From Liolophura sinensis (taxonomy: Eukaryota > Mollusca > Polyplacophora > Chitonida > Chitonidae): 64,000 bases of DNA. This document shows positions 47,030 through 59,925 of this stretch, one piece after another. Made by a program: the position numbers and the translations under genes. The notes below the pieces were generated by a model, which was given only the letters and a program-made list of their open reading frames with translations, had not been told where the DNA came from and made no database searches. The stretch spans positions 7,687,924 through 7,751,923 of the forward strand of contig NC_088306.1 of assembly GCF_032854445.1 (NCBI RefSeq), given 5' to 3'. How positions within the stretch are numbered: the first letter of the stretch is position 1; each line of letters begins with the position of its first letter.

Positions 47030-49100
47030 AATTTTTCATTTAAACGCTTAAACATAGGTTAAAATTACCACTATACGTATAAAATTTACCAAATACGCAC
47101 TGTATTTCGCAAATTTAACAAAAAATGACTCGGCAAAGTAATCAATCATGCAAACAACATGATGGTGAGAATTCTTATCCAAAACCACCTAATTCTTGAA
47201 CACAATACAGATTATATATATAAATTCAGCAGACGTAGCCTGTAGCTTTTTCACGCAACAACCCCAGTTCGGTGTTTTATCCGCCTAATATGTGGTCTAA
47301 ATGTCATTAGGACACCGGAGATAGCAAGTGCCGTTTTCCGGAAAGGGCATTCCACTAGTTTTCTTCCATGTTAACCGTACTTCAGACCATAATGTCATGT
47401 TCGCACTTTGCCCTGGGCAAGCGGGAAAACCAAATTAACGCCTCTGTTGCATTGGAGTTGAGATGATGTTTTCTTGTCTAAATCCAATGAAGTTGAACAA
47501 GTCCAGCTTAATTGGACAGCGTGGGTTTGCTGATTCTCAGGGTTATTACAACAACAAAAAAATGTGTTCGTGAAGGTGAAGGGGTGATACACTCAACAAA
47601 TTTTTTTTAAAAATTGCATTTGTTTAATTGAATTTTCAAGTGAAACCAGTGTATACATGATTATGGATGCAGATGTTTGTCAAGCTGTTTTCATCCGGGT
47701 AACATTGCAAAAGAAGACAGGCGGATTACAACATCAGTTAACTGGGAAAATACACAACACTATATTCACACTGATGAGACTCATTAAATATTCACTGTAA
47801 TTGATTAAAAACGCAAAAGAATACTTCATTGTTGATTTATCCAAACCTTCTCGGCATGACTTAATAAATCCATTCTGCACACACTACACTGACGTACTAA
47901 GGCACCAAATGAAAGCGGGCAACAGTTACAAGTAAGGTGGTTGAGTGCATAATTTGTGTTCTAAACGAGTAGACAATAATCTGTTCCACGCAATACTTCT
48001 TAAGAAGTAAGCAAGCAAAACAACTGTCATTGGTGTAAAAATAGCACTATTTTCAGACGCTCATAGCATATATGTAGCGACTACTTCAGTGGGTAAAACA
48101 GTTATCTTGTCAATGAGTTCTGACATTTTACTATAATGGATTTCCGGCATCTAAAAATATGCTCGGCAAAAGTTGTCTGATTCTAGACATTTAGATGTGT
48201 TTGCGGAAAAAAACCCTGCAGGTAATGACTGCTCTTTTCCCCCACGCCACAGGTGGAGCTTGAGCTATCTGCCTTTTTGATGCGTACATGTATGAATAGG
48301 ACAGGTTTCTACGTGTGGGTCCTGCCTCCACATTTTAAGAGAAAGATCTTGTTTTCTTTATGTGGGGTCTAAAACTCAAGGCAATTTTTTTAGAAAATGA
48401 GCGATTTCCAGAACTACATTCAACCTGGATGCAGAATACATTGAATGGAAGATGTGAGACGTAGAGTGTTGTAGAAAGTTCTTACGACTGGGAGAACATT
48501 TGAATGTTATATTAAGGAACATTAGTCGTAATCATGCCAGATCACATAAGAACATAATTGACCGCTGTCAAATATAAGGAACAACTGGCCTTAGTCATTA
48601 GTAGTACGGAGTTGAAACAGAAAATAACCCCCCACCCCTCCAAAAAAAAAAAAAACACAACAAAATTATGGGTTGCATTTATTTAGTTAGGGGTACTCAT
48701 TTATTTCATTGTTGTTTAAATCCATACGCAAACAAATTTTCACGATAGCGGTCACTTTTATTGGTGAAGGAGTGCCAGGTGTAAACCTCCGCCCTGTGGC
48801 AAGTTACTGACAAATTGTACCACCAGTAAAAGCGGAGTAATCTACATATCAAGGTCGGTTTTGATCCCGCCCTATCAATGTGGTGTTATACCCTAATCAT
48901 TCAGTCAGTCATTCATTTTAAGGCTCATAATTTGCTATCCATACACAATAATTTTCGAGCCTGGGTCGGGTCATACTAAAGTCTCCTGTTATGTGAACAA
49001 CTGCCATCAACTTCTAAATTTAGCTTGCCACTGTTTACATTTGCTGAGATCAGGGCCTGCTGTTTGCCTCTGCCTTAGAATGTTCCAGAATACCCTCAGT
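47030..49100. other. No recognisable feature (2.1 kb)
   Basis: AT-rich sequence. An A-run lies at about 48,641-48,655. No coding, RNA or repeat signal is seen. Confidence 0.45.
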
Positions 49101-49509
49101 TCGGGGCCTGTTTGTTTATAACAAGTGTTCAAGAATTTTCTTAGTCTAGAAAACTCCACCAGTCTATATACGACCTCTGAAAGCAGGTCAAAGGGGGAGA
49201 AAGGAGAATTATTGAGAGTTTTGGATGCTTTCGCTGTGTGTTACTTTAGTAGGCCTTTTGTACTGAATTTTGGTGTCTTTATAGCCTCTGATCTCCACCG
49301 AGCACTTGTTCAGTCTGAACTTGTATATTTAATTTGTGCTCTTGTGTACACAGTGCTTATTAGTACACGGACCATGTCTGTGGAATTTTGTGTATATTTC
49401 GTCATACACTCAGTTATACTGTGGATTTTCCCTCTTATGAATATTGCCTCTGTGTAATTTTTAAGCGTTGTGGAGTATATGCGTCCGTTTGGACTTGACA
49501 CCGTTGTAC

Positions 49510-49632
49510 ATGTAAGTACTTCAGTATTTGTATAGATACTGCTATCCTTTCTTGTTAAACTTAAGTACTTTAGTATTTGTAAAAGTCTTGTTATCTGTTC
49601 TTGTTAAAGCTAATAAATTGTTGTAAAATAAA
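49510..49632 (+). promoter_or_regulatory. Small tandem duplication and possible polyadenylation signals
   Basis: Two diverged copies of a ~50-base unit (TAAGTACTTCAGTATTTGTA and TAAGTACTTTAGTATTTGTA, each ending in TTCTTGTTAAA) are followed by AATAAA at 49,612 and 49,627. A 110-codon plus-strand frame (49,125-49,457) precedes this but matches nothing I know. The whole could be the 3' end of an uncharacterised transcript or chance. Confidence 0.2.
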
Positions 49633-49706
49633 ATCTGCTGGTTTTGGTTACTTTTTCGTGCGGCTAAAATGTCGTGTATTTCGAACAAGCCATCTCTTTA
49701 TGATAC

Positions 49707-49879
49707 AGACAGTTTGGGTTGTAACACTCCAAAAATGATACTCCTCGCTTGAGGCTGAACGCGCAGGTTAGAGCAAGGAAACAGGACTGGTTGATCGGAT
49801 GTCAGTATAATATGGCTGGGTAGGTTGTCATCCTCAAGGTACTCCAGGCGCAGCAGCACTTTGCCGGCGTGGACTCGCC
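49707..49879 (-). CDS. Candidate internal exon of an unrecognised gene
   Basis: Reverse-strand stretch of 173 bases with GC-rich codon use unlike its AT-rich surroundings. It reads RVHAGKVLLRLEYLEDDNLP, then SHIILTSDQPVLFPCSNLR and SIIFGVLQPKLS. Upstream on that strand is TATGTCTTCTTGTGGCAG (good 3' splice site with pyrimidine tract); at the other end GTATCA could be a 5' splice site, after which the frame meets TAA. FPCSNLR recalls the FPCGNL motif of uroporphyrinogen-III synthase, but the flanking residues do not support that, so I assign no function. Confidence 0.4.
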
Positions 49880-50959
49880 CTGCCACAAGAAGACATAGAG
49901 TATGGACGCACACCTAATGACCCCTCGTCGTCATAAGAAAACCCCAAGTATTTATTTCATTTCAAATGTTTTTTTGATAAAGAAAGCCTTTATGAAAAAT
50001 GCTAGGTGATGCCTGAACAAAGAAGAATCTAATTTCGTTGAAGCCTGGGCTAGTGATGGTGTATTCATCGTGATGAATAAGATAGCAACGTTTAAATATG
50101 AACGGTTGCAGTGAAAGCAATTTACATACTTTGATCAAGAACGGCGTAGAAATCAGAAGGATACACGGTTTGGTTACTAATTTAATTTATTTACATTCCT
50201 TGCTTTTTTCTGGAATCATTGTAAAGTTTTGACTTGTTCTCTTTGCATGAATTTATCCTATGCTCTTACTTTACACACTCTCTTAGTTCTTTTGTAGTTT
50301 GTGTATACGTGATTGGAGGGAATTGTTCATTATTTTTCATAGATGCCTAGATTTCCAGAATGTTGAAATCACTACTGGTATGTTTACAATTCTGTCTTCG
50401 TTAAAAACATGGCTTTGGAATTAATTTTGCAAATCTGTTTTGGTTGTCGGCTGGTATAAGAATGTCTGTATCCACGCCCATATTCAATCAATCACCTACG
50501 ACTGTAACTCTTTAATGTCGGTGTTGTTCGCCGGAGGTGTGATATTAATACGATAACCCTGACGGGCTAGTTTGCCCTTGCGTTATTGCCCGTTTACTCG
50601 GAATCTCACGTGGCTGTAATATTGTCCTGTTATAACATCTAATTACCAGGAAGACCGACGCTACTCGCCCAAAGCAAATTCCATTTAAAAGGCAACAAAT
50701 GCCTGTTAATTGTTTTTGGTCTGCCCTTACGGGCAATTTTCAAGTTAACACATTTATCGATTGAAATCTTGTGACGTATAACCAGGTCCATTTATACATG
50801 TTGATAATGTATTGCATTGTTTGGTATCAAACATATCCCGATTGTGTACATTTTGCTCTTGTTCGGCAATGAAAATTTTTAATCAGGTTCTCGAATTTTA
50901 ATTGGTTATTGTTTACTATTTAATAACAGCACAGAGTAATTCTACACCATTGACGTTCA

Positions 50960-51062
50960 ATACATATATAAGATCACTGAATTTTTTTTTAACCTAGTTC
51001 TGCTTAAGCCATTGTGCTAGGGGCGTCAAATTTGCTGCTTTTTACATGAACATTTACATTTA
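50960..51062 (-). repeat. R1 piece leading into the 170-bp array
   Basis: CCTAGTTCTGCTTAAGCC, then ACATGAACATTTACATTTAC are the complement of the R1 copy at 46,200-46,300. The sequence runs without a break into the 170-bp tandem array. Confidence 0.75.
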
Positions 51063-52330
51063 CATGAACAGTTAGAATAAAACCTTCACTGAGGTAAATT
51101 CACAAGAGGCTGTATTCCAAGGGTTACTTTTTGCCGACTATCACACTGTCTAATTTGTAGTTTATATGCAGCAAGTGTCTTATATTGCGTTGATATAAGA
51201 CTGGCTGTAATTTTGTACTGTTTATACATTTGCATGAACAGTTAGAATAAAACCTTCACTGAGGTAAATTCACAAGAGGCTGTATTCCAAGGGTTACTTT
51301 TTGCCGACTGTCACACTGTCTAATTTGTAGTTTATATGCAGCAAGTGTCTTATATTGCGTTGATATAAGACTGGCTGTAATTTTATACTGTTTATACATT
51401 TACATGAACAGTTAGAATAAAACCTTCACTAAGGTAAATTCACAAGAGGCTGTATTCCAAGGGTTACTTTTTGCCGACTGTCACACTGTCTAATTTGTAG
51501 TTTATATACAGCAAGTTTCTTATATTGCGTTGATATAAGACTGGCTGTAATTTTGTACTGTTTATACATTTACATGAACAGTTAGAATAAAACCTTCACT
51601 GAGGTAAATTCACAAGAGGCTGTATTCCAAGGGTTACTTTTTGCCGACTGTCACACTGTCTAATTTGTAGTTTATATACAGCAAGTGTCTTATATTGCGT
51701 TGATATAAGACTGGCTGTAATTTTGTACTGTTTATACATTTACATGAACAGTTAGAATAAAACCTTCACTAAGGTAAATTCACAAGAGGCTGTATTCCAA
51801 GGGTTACTTTTGCCGACTATCACACTGTCTAATTTGTAGTATATATGCAGCAAGTGTCTTATATTGCGTTGATATAAGACTGGCTGTAATTTTATACTGT
51901 TTATACATTTACATGAACAGTTAGAATAAAACCTTCACTGAGGTAAATTCACAAGAGGCTGTATTCCAAGGGTTACTTTTTGCCGACTATCACACTGTCT
52001 AATTTGTAGTTTATATGCAGCAAGTTTCTAATGTTGCGTTGATATAAGACTGGCTGTAATTTTATACTGTTTATACATTTACATGAACAGTTAGAATAAA
52101 ACCTTCACTGAGGTAAATTCACAAGAGGCTGTATTCCAAGGGTTACTTTTTGCCGACTATCACACTGTCTAATTTGTAGTTTATATGCAGCAAGTGTCTT
52201 ATATTGCGTTGATATAAGACTGGCTGTAATTTTATACTGTTTATACATTTGCATGAACAGTAAGACTAAAACCCTGAATGAGGTAAAATGGGCAGAGGTC
52301 GTATTTCAAGGGTGTCAGCTATCACACTGT
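51063..52330. repeat. 170-bp tandem repeat array (seven copies plus a partial)
   Basis: Copies start at CATGAACAGTTAGAATAAAA: 51,063; 51,233; 51,403; 51,573; 51,743; 51,912; 52,082; then a diverged partial copy at 52,252. The spacing is 170 except one copy of 169, which lost a T in a T-run. Copies differ by only a few substitutions. The first part of the unit (ATAAAACCTTCACTGAGGTA) is the end of R1, so the array appears to have grown from an R1 terminus. Layout and unit size recall the tandem cores of pearl/Helitron-type elements in bivalves, which I cannot confirm. Confidence 0.92.
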
Positions 52331-53960
52331 GATCACTGCTCTGGTATTACTCTCTATACTGTGCGTCTTTAATCATATATTTAAAAGGCGTCAATGTATT
52401 TATTGTTTATTGGCTTTGGATGGTTTCAATCCCGTGTCGAAATGAATAAGTGTTTGCAGGTTGTGGCACGCTCTCCGCACGATAGGCTGCAATGCTACCA
52501 TGCCGTTAAACCTTTAAAATCATTCGTTCACATATTTATTGTTTTGCTCTTATCAAATATAGCTAAATGCAGTGAATGTTTTTTATTTATTAAACTCCAG
52601 TTTGACGCTGTGCAATAGTAAAGCTTCACATCATAGGTATGACGCGCAACAGGTGACATTCTTGGTGACGGTCCGTTGTTTTAAACGGCAAAGTGTAGAA
52701 TACCAACACACCTGTGCGGCTCTTTCCTTTTATACTAGTTTGCTTCCCACAGCGCTCACGGTCAAACGTGAACACATTATGATATTTTCTGCTAGCTTTC
52801 CCAGCCAATGTCTGCGTTATTACCGTAATTCCAAATCTTGTTATGATATATCCGCCAATAGGATATATGTTACCACTTGCTTAAAGCGGTTTCCGGTTTG
52901 TAACGAGATAAAATATCGGTTATCCGATTAGCCGGAAGGCTCGACTGCCACTTTGAGTGAGTGCTTCTTGGTAAATAAGATAGTGACACATGACAGGTTT
53001 CTTATGTATGTCCCAATACGTAATTATTTTATTTATCCAGATTACATCAAATACGACTGTATGAGCAGGCCTTACTGTCCTTTAAGGGTACGAGGATATT
53101 GGGGACCTGGAAATGTCGACAATTCATGATTGTAACCGCCCAAAACATGTATAGTGTGTCCAAGGGAACAACATACAAGAAAATAAATACAAATAAAATA
53201 CGCAACCGGCGAGCTAGACAGAAATATCTTCAAAACGATTACTGAACATGTTCCCGAAATTAAGGCTTGCTTTTCTTGTCTGGAACAGGGTTTACTCTAT
53301 TAATATGCCATCCTCAAATGAATGAAGGAATGTAGGTTACACAGTCTTCCTCAGGTAGGAGCATTTCTTTTTGGTTTCAAATGATTTCTCTATTATAATA
53401 TAAATAAAACGTTGACATGTCGATATTTACGATCTCTAAAATAAACTCTGCTACCTTTTGGTTTAAATGTATTTATTTCAAATGCGTACACAGGAAGCCA
53501 TAGGCTTAAATCATGGATTATTTGTAATAATAATAATTGTAAAGTTTTGTAAAAAGGCAAAATTGCATTATTTTTATGAAAGTTGACAGGAATTGTTTAC
53601 AAGATCGTGCAGAAACATTGTATTTACATATACACAGAGAAACATGTATACTGATCTGTGTATACATGCGCACAAATCATAAACTCATACGCATCCGCAT
53701 GAACACTTATAAATAACCCCATACATACACGCACATGCGCAAATAAGCACATATACATATAAAAGCACGTATGTTCGCGCGCGCACAGCCACGTGTATGC
53801 ACGAACCTATATACACAACCGTAGCTTGCTGGCCGTCTTGACGTGCTACAAGGTCTAATCGAATGCTTTTACAATGTAACTATATATAACAAAGTAACTA
53901 TCCCGTAAGTATGTATAATATAATATATATAATACAATATAGAAGAAACAGGGTGAAAAA
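52331..53960. other. No recognisable feature (1.6 kb)
   Basis: AT-rich. A stretch at 53,630-53,830 is rich in alternating purine-pyrimidine steps (CACATAC, CGCGCGCACAG), and 53,905-53,940 is a run of TATAATA. No gene is seen. Confidence 0.45.
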
Positions 53961-53968
53961 TTTAAACA

Positions 53969-54897
53969 TTAGAACCTTTTGGTATTGCTAATGTAGAAGG
54001 AGACTTCTAAACAAATCATTATATTCAGTTCAGTGGATAGAAGGCTACAGCCATAAAGGAGAGTGGTAGCAGAAATGTTATTCAAATAACCAGATTGTCT
54101 GATATTTTTAAGTATTTTGTTACTTTTAAGGACAACATTTCTGCTACACTCTAAAAAGAAATGAGCTGCAGTTTTTAGCGACTTACCACAGGTGCATTTG
54201 GGTAATATTATTGTTAGTCAGTAATATTATTGTTATACAAATCGACATTTAGCGAGCTACATCCATTTCTTAATCTACACAAGATAATATTTAAACATCG
54301 GTTTCCAGCATAATACCATGCTGGTGGAACTGGCGGATATAACATTTTTCTAGAGCTATTCTGAATTCTTGATAATTCTTAATTCTTCTAATCGAATATG
54401 GCAAGTTTTTCCGGTCACGTACAGTTTGTGGCTGATCTGCATCGAAAGTTGTTAATTGGTCGTTTCATCTAAGTTGGTACGGATTACGTTGGTGTGTTGG
54501 TGGTGGATGCTTGGTTTTCAAATGCATTGCTAGATGCGTCCTGGAGGTTAACGTTGGCAGAATAGCATGCGATGCATGCAGCGTCTCTTACGCAACTGTC
54601 TAAATCCCGATTCTTCCTAGAGCAGGCTAGAGGCAACACTTTTGGTTAAACTAGTAATAACTTGTAGTGCGTTATTTTGCTTGTTTTCTGTGGTACTTAT
54701 TTGACCTTCAGTAATATTGTCCCAAATTATAACTGCATAGTCCAATGATGGTCTTATAAAACATTTGTACACAATTTCTAGGCACCGATTCAGACGATAT
54801 TTAAGCGCTCTGAACATGGATAGCTCTCTACTGGCAGCTTCTATGAGTTTGTCTATGTGATAGGTCCAGTTTCCATTATTACCAAAAACTACCTTTT
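53969..54897 (-). pseudogene. LINE ORF2 C-terminal remnant (second family)
   Basis: On the reverse strand from 54,897: GNNGNWTYHIDKLIEAASRE, then RLNRCLEIVYKCFIRPSLDY and AVIIWDNITEG, the end of the RT thumb region of many animal LINEs (consensus FIRPSLDYADVIWDN). After a TAG comes EESGFRQLRKRRCMHRMLF. Further on are CRLRNGCSSLNVDLYNNNIT and, after a frameshift, LPKCTCGKSLKTAAHFFLEC (the terminal C-X-C-HF-C motif), closing with YISNTKRF and TAA at 53,969-53,971. This looks like the true C-terminus. The 5' part is missing, as expected from 5' truncation. It has no RNase H, so it is a different family from the 34.8-40.4 kb element. Confidence 0.85.
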
Positions 54898-54899
54898 AA

Positions 54900-56395
54900 A
54901 TGCCTATAGTATATGAGAGTTCATTCATAGATCGACAATAAAATATTTTATTTTAAGTACAGCTTATTCCCGGCTCTTTACAAGAATTCATCCCTATAAT
55001 GAATAGTTTCAATATATGGAGAAAAATGCCTACTGCTCGGTAAATCCGCGAGTGTTGGTAATTACTGGGGAAAAAGGAAGATGCCATGCGACGATGGGGT
55101 CATGGTAGGAAATGTCAACGTTCTGGAAATGTACGAGTTTATTTGACTTTTAACCATAGTTGATTTATAGTTTTTACCACTGAATACAGGCATCAGACTT
55201 AACCAAGCAGTTACTCTTCCATATAAATTTACGACTTTAATTTGAATGGGATAGGAGAAAAGGAGTGTGTGTTTTCATCGACGAGGATTGTTTGCCGTTT
55301 ACTTTTTGAACAATATTGATATGTAAACATTTGGACGAGCCGTTGATTGGGGCGGTATGTAAGCATGTAGGACAAAAGTATGACTAGTAAATGCACCCTT
55401 TTCGTTAGTAATCCTTTAGTTAAAATGAATATCTATTGAATATGGAATTAAACAGCAACAACAGTAAAAGAAGCAAAAAAAATATTATCATCAATACAAA
55501 TGATGGCTTGTGCGTCACTGGGGTTTAACGTTGGGCCAGTGGTCGTTTGACATTTCAGTTTTTTCTTAACGGCACTCCCTGGATCCCAGTAACGAGACTG
55601 CTATCCATGCTTTCTCACAAATGACAATTCAGCGCTGAATTAATAGGACCCCGTTTCCGCCCAGTGACGGCTCAGACTCTCTTTACGGGTACCTGTTGTG
55701 CCGAGGCGATTTCCACTACCTACCTGTCTGATCTGACAAATGAAATCTTGACACAATTGAACACATGGTGAACGGATCAGTGTAAGGTGACGTTTCACTT
55801 GTCAGACTTATAGGTCGAAAGACGTAAATGCTTTGAATATCACTAACAAATTGAAAAAGGTCTTCTTCCTCGCTTGCTTTACTTCGGAAATCAAAGTAAA
55901 CCTTTATACCTGAAGCACTGTATGTGTATCTTTTTCGTGTAGTTCTATTCATCCTATATATGTCACCATGCTGTGTGGATGCTATTTATATTAGTTTAGT
56001 ATGTCGTAAACAAAATGGTAGAGTGCAGAATGAGAGTTCATTCTACATTCTGTCCAGCACAGTAAACCTTTGTTTCGCCTAGTCTTAAAACACATATACG
56101 CTTATAACATGAAAGATGCATGGGAATTTGCCATCGTTTTATTTATTTATTTACTTTTTTATCTGAGTATTGTGTGACGTCACACTCAAGAATTTGTTCG
56201 CTTATATGATGCTGGTCTATTTTATGGGTGGAGGCAACCATAAATGTGAGGTACAGATGTGCAAACCCGTTTTTTTGAAAAAGGAGTGATGGTCAACGCA
56301 ACTTAGACTGCGCACATCGTCATACAATCGTCGTATACTTCTTATTGTAACCAAGACCCAATACACAGTGACGCCGAAGAATCTACAAATTTTTG
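54900..56395. other. No convincing feature (1.5 kb)
   Basis: A minus-strand frame at 55,716-55,952 has an ATG and reads SASGIKVYFDFRSKASEEED, with a good splice donor form (CAG|GTATAAAG) inside, but there is no other support. Otherwise AT-rich. Confidence 0.35.
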
Positions 56396-56399
56396 TCTC

Positions 56400-58130
56400 A
56401 GAGCAGTTTTGAATCTTCACCTCGTATGTCCTACCGATTGAAAACCACCATTTGCTAACATCTGCGTTTTGTACGCTTTTTGTGTTTTTTTTTTTAAATG
56501 GGAGCGAATAACGACATGGTGTCAGTACTGTAGTTTTTTTCTGCGCACTGAGAGAGAGTTGTGTATACTGTACCTGCTGCGGTGCGCTACGCTAAATCGG
56601 GAAATGTGGTGCGATTTAAGATTCTCGTCCGTTCACCAGTGCTAAGCTGTGGGTGCTAATACATTCGTGTGGGCATATCGTCGTGATAATCTGCGGTTGA
56701 AAGGTGCAATCTTTCTGTGTAACATTACAAAAGATAAGCCCAGAATTAATCTCATATAGATACTGTAATGACAGTATGTGGTAAGACAGGACATAAGATA
56801 TTCCCATTGTTGAATGGTTTCTTTTGGTTATATCACATGTTGATATTACTTATAAAAAAACTATCACAAATATAAGATTAAAAAAAACACTAAGAAAGAA
56901 AACACAATGCGTTTCAATGCGTTTCTTGCATCCATAAACATAGCCTTTTATATCTGTGAAAAATGAATCCGACATAATACCGATGATTTTACAACTGATT
57001 TTAATCCCAAAAGAAAGATGCAGAACAATCGTCCTGTCCTTAATAAAATACGATGGGTAAATCTTTTGCCTAAACATTAAATTCGAAGCCGTGGTGATGG
57101 CGAATATGGAATACAGCTTATGGCCCTAAAATCCTAGATGCTACAGAAGAAAGCCATATCGTGCGAAGAAATGTGTGTCATTCACAAGAAATTGTAGAGA
57201 ATGACTTTTCACTGATTAACAGGATACTCATTAAACACTAAGAAATCGTTTCCTCAAATTTGTCACCTCCCATTCAATGTTTCTTTTTATTACGGTACTT
57301 AAAGCTAGCATCACTGTCGTAAAAAAGAACTTGACAGACGATAAAAGAAACGCCAGGCTCGAATGATGAGTTTTATTAAGTTAAAAAACGGAGATGAATA
57401 ATGTTCTTCGATTAAAAGAGGGAATTTTCTAAAGTATTTTTCCTAATAAACGTACCATATGTAATTCTGTAAAGGCTTTTATCCGTAGGCAGGCAACACA
57501 CCCTAATCGTTGTGCAGAAATCGTTCCATTTTATCGTTCTTTTTGGATCATTTTTCACAGCACATATTGATTTATCTTCGATAACTTAACGCTGTTATTG
57601 GAGCCATCATTATAATAAAGAAGGATGAAAAGGAGCATAGGAAGATTAACATGGGTGTAAATCTTAAAAGTTTTATCTCGTATATGTTAAACCATTAACA
57701 ATTGTCACAATAAATTGAAGAGAAAAGTTTTACAAAAGTACAGGATTGTTCTTGATCTCCCCGAAGGACATTTATAAGCTAGAGTGTTGATTGCGTGTGG
57801 CGTTTTGAAATAACGACCAATACATGTCCCGTTTTTAAGTACAAATGTTAGTCATGCTCATAGAGTCATATATTGTGATTGGAAAAGTGTCATAATATTG
57901 TTTTTGTTTTTAATCATCTTGATTGCCTATTTTTAACTAATTGGTTTCAGACATCGCGTACTACGTTTACCTCTGCTATGATAAGGCATTATGTCTGTAT
58001 GCATCATAACCGTTTTGAGTGATTACACCCCATTTCTTCATTTAAGCTGTCAAGTATCCACGTATGTCCATCTCAACGTTCAAGCTAAGAGACAACGAAT
58101 ACAATCTCACACCTGCTGGGTCCGGTGTAA
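56400..58130 (+). repeat. Module C, copy 1
   Basis: Copy of a ~1.4-1.7 kb sequence present four times at this end of the window. Marks: TGTAACATTACAAAAGATAA, ATCCATAAACATAGCC, TCACCTCCCATTCAATGTTT, AGACGATAAAAGAAACG, CAGCACATATTGATTTATC, GACCAATACATGTCCCG, and the end at CACACCTGCTGGGTCC. No coding frame is shared between copies. It is followed by a perfect 16-bp palindrome TACTTAGATCTAAGTA (58,137-58,152). Confidence 0.85.
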
Positions 58131-58555
58131 GGCATTTACTTAGATCTAAGTACCCTTCTGACAAATCGCGTTATTTGTCCAGTGACCAGAGAAATTCTTA
58201 AAAGTTATTATGTTTCTGGAAACATTTAAATCAATGTACTGTGAAGTTCTATTCTTAACAGTGTAGAATAACATTAAATCCTTGACGACATGGTGTTCAC
58301 CTTTGTCCTAAAGAGAGAATGCAGAGCTGACCTAGTTAGATCTGTCTGTATCCGAATAACGATGCTCAGAACTCCCCGATGTTGTGAACTGACGATGAGA
58401 ATTGCACAACCACTGAACCTTGTGTCAGAGAAACATGGTCTAGATCAACAAACAAGGCATCTTCAGTTTTTACTCTATCCTGCATGCTTTTTCTGTAGCC
58501 TTAAAATACAAGTGCACCGATAAGATAAAAGATCCATGTCCCGCCATTTGTGTGC
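58131..58555. other. Spacer between module C copies 1 and 2
   Basis: Apart from the 16-bp palindrome at its left end I see nothing here; the 77-codon frame at 58,290-58,523 has no support. Confidence 0.4.
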
Positions 58556-58557
58556 AA

Positions 58558-59925
58558 GACCGGTTTTGAATTCGCACTTCGTTTGTCCTAGCGACTGAAA
58601 ACCGACATTTGTTAATATTTACGAAACGTTTTCCATATAATTTATATAATTTTTCTAAAAATAACGCAAAACGAAATAATATCAATATCGTATTTTTGTT
58701 TTACACTGAGGGAAAGGCGTAGGTGGGCATGTGAGCCTACACTCCGCTTAACTGGGAAATCGCGTGTGATTTGAATCAGAGCTTCTCGTCCAGTCAGCGG
58801 AGGTGAGGGTGTGGGCCTTAAAGGGTTTGTACAGGGATATTGCCGTGCAAACCATAGGTAAAAAGCCACAATTTTCCTTTATAACATTACAAAAGATATA
58901 AACTTAGAATAAAGATCATTTAACTCCTGAGGTAAGCCAAGATTTCATACATCCGTTGTTGTTGTATGGTTTTCTGTCCGTGTCTGACATGCTAATAGTA
59001 ATTTTTAAGAAATATATTAAAGTAATGAAATCATAAATAAAAGAAAAATAACAGAAGAAAAGCTCTGTCTAATAAGGCCATATATTTTAAATGTGTTTCT
59101 TGGATCCATAAACAAGATCATTGCTTTTTATGTTTATGAAAAATTAGATCGACAAAATACAGCAACAAGTTTAAAAGCCGTATGAGTCAGCAACTGCTTT
59201 AACCTCAACAAAGAAATGCCAAAAAAATCGTCCGCTGCTAAATAAATCACGATGGGTAAATCTTTTGTCTAGCCATTAAATTCAAAGCCGTGGTGATGGC
59301 GAATATCGCAGCTTTAGTTACCGAAAGGCCTCAGAGGCTAAAAAGAAAGCTATATTGTGAGAAGAAATGTGTGTCATTTACAAGTAATTGTAGAGAATGG
59401 CTTTTCACTGATCAAGAGGATACTCATAAAACACTAAGAAATCGTTTTCTCAAATTTGTCACCTCCCATTCAATGTTTCTTTTTATTACGGTACTCAAAG
59501 CTAGCATCACTGTCGTAAAAAAGAACTTTACAGACGATAAAAGAAACACCCGAATGAAGAGTTTTATTAAGTTAAGAAAACGGAAAGAATAATGTGTTTC
59601 ACAGAAAAGCTGTTCTGTATATAATAACTAGGTGTGCGGGGAATTTTCTACCTTTTTTTTTAAAATAACCAAACCATTTGTGATTCCTTAAAAGCTTTTA
59701 TCTCATAGGCAGGTAACACACCCTAATCGTCGTCGATAAATCGCTCGATTTTATCGTTCTTTTTGGATCACTTTTCACAGCACATATTGATTTATTTTTG
59801 ATAACGTTGTTGTTGCAGCCAACAATTTAATGAAGAAGGATGATAAAGAGCATAAGAACACTAACATGGGAATAAATCTTAACATTTTTATCTTATACAT
59901 GTTAAACTATTAAAAATTGGTTGAA
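58558..59925 (+). repeat. Module C, copy 2
   Basis: Shares its left part (TTTGTCCTAGCGACTGAAAA versus TATGTCCTACCGATTGAAAA) with copy 1 and ends after TGTTAAACTATTAAAAATTG, where copy 3 begins directly. A 100-codon frame (59,290-59,592, MVMANIAALVTERPQRLKRK) is open only in this copy; the same region in copies 1 and 3 has early stops, so I do not call it a gene. Confidence 0.85.

Noticed and set aside
49125-49457. A small membrane protein (110 codons)
   Set aside because: Hydrophobic stretches are common in T-rich DNA. No homology, start context or splice evidence supports it; only possible downstream AATAAA signals were noted.
58137-58152. Perfect 16-bp palindrome TACTTAGATCTAAGTA
   Set aside because: A single short palindrome in a window this size has no evident partner or role; recorded only as a boundary mark after module C copy 1.
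59290-59592. A 100-codon frame in module C copy 2
   Set aside because: The matching region is interrupted early in copies 1 and 3, so there is no sign of coding constraint.
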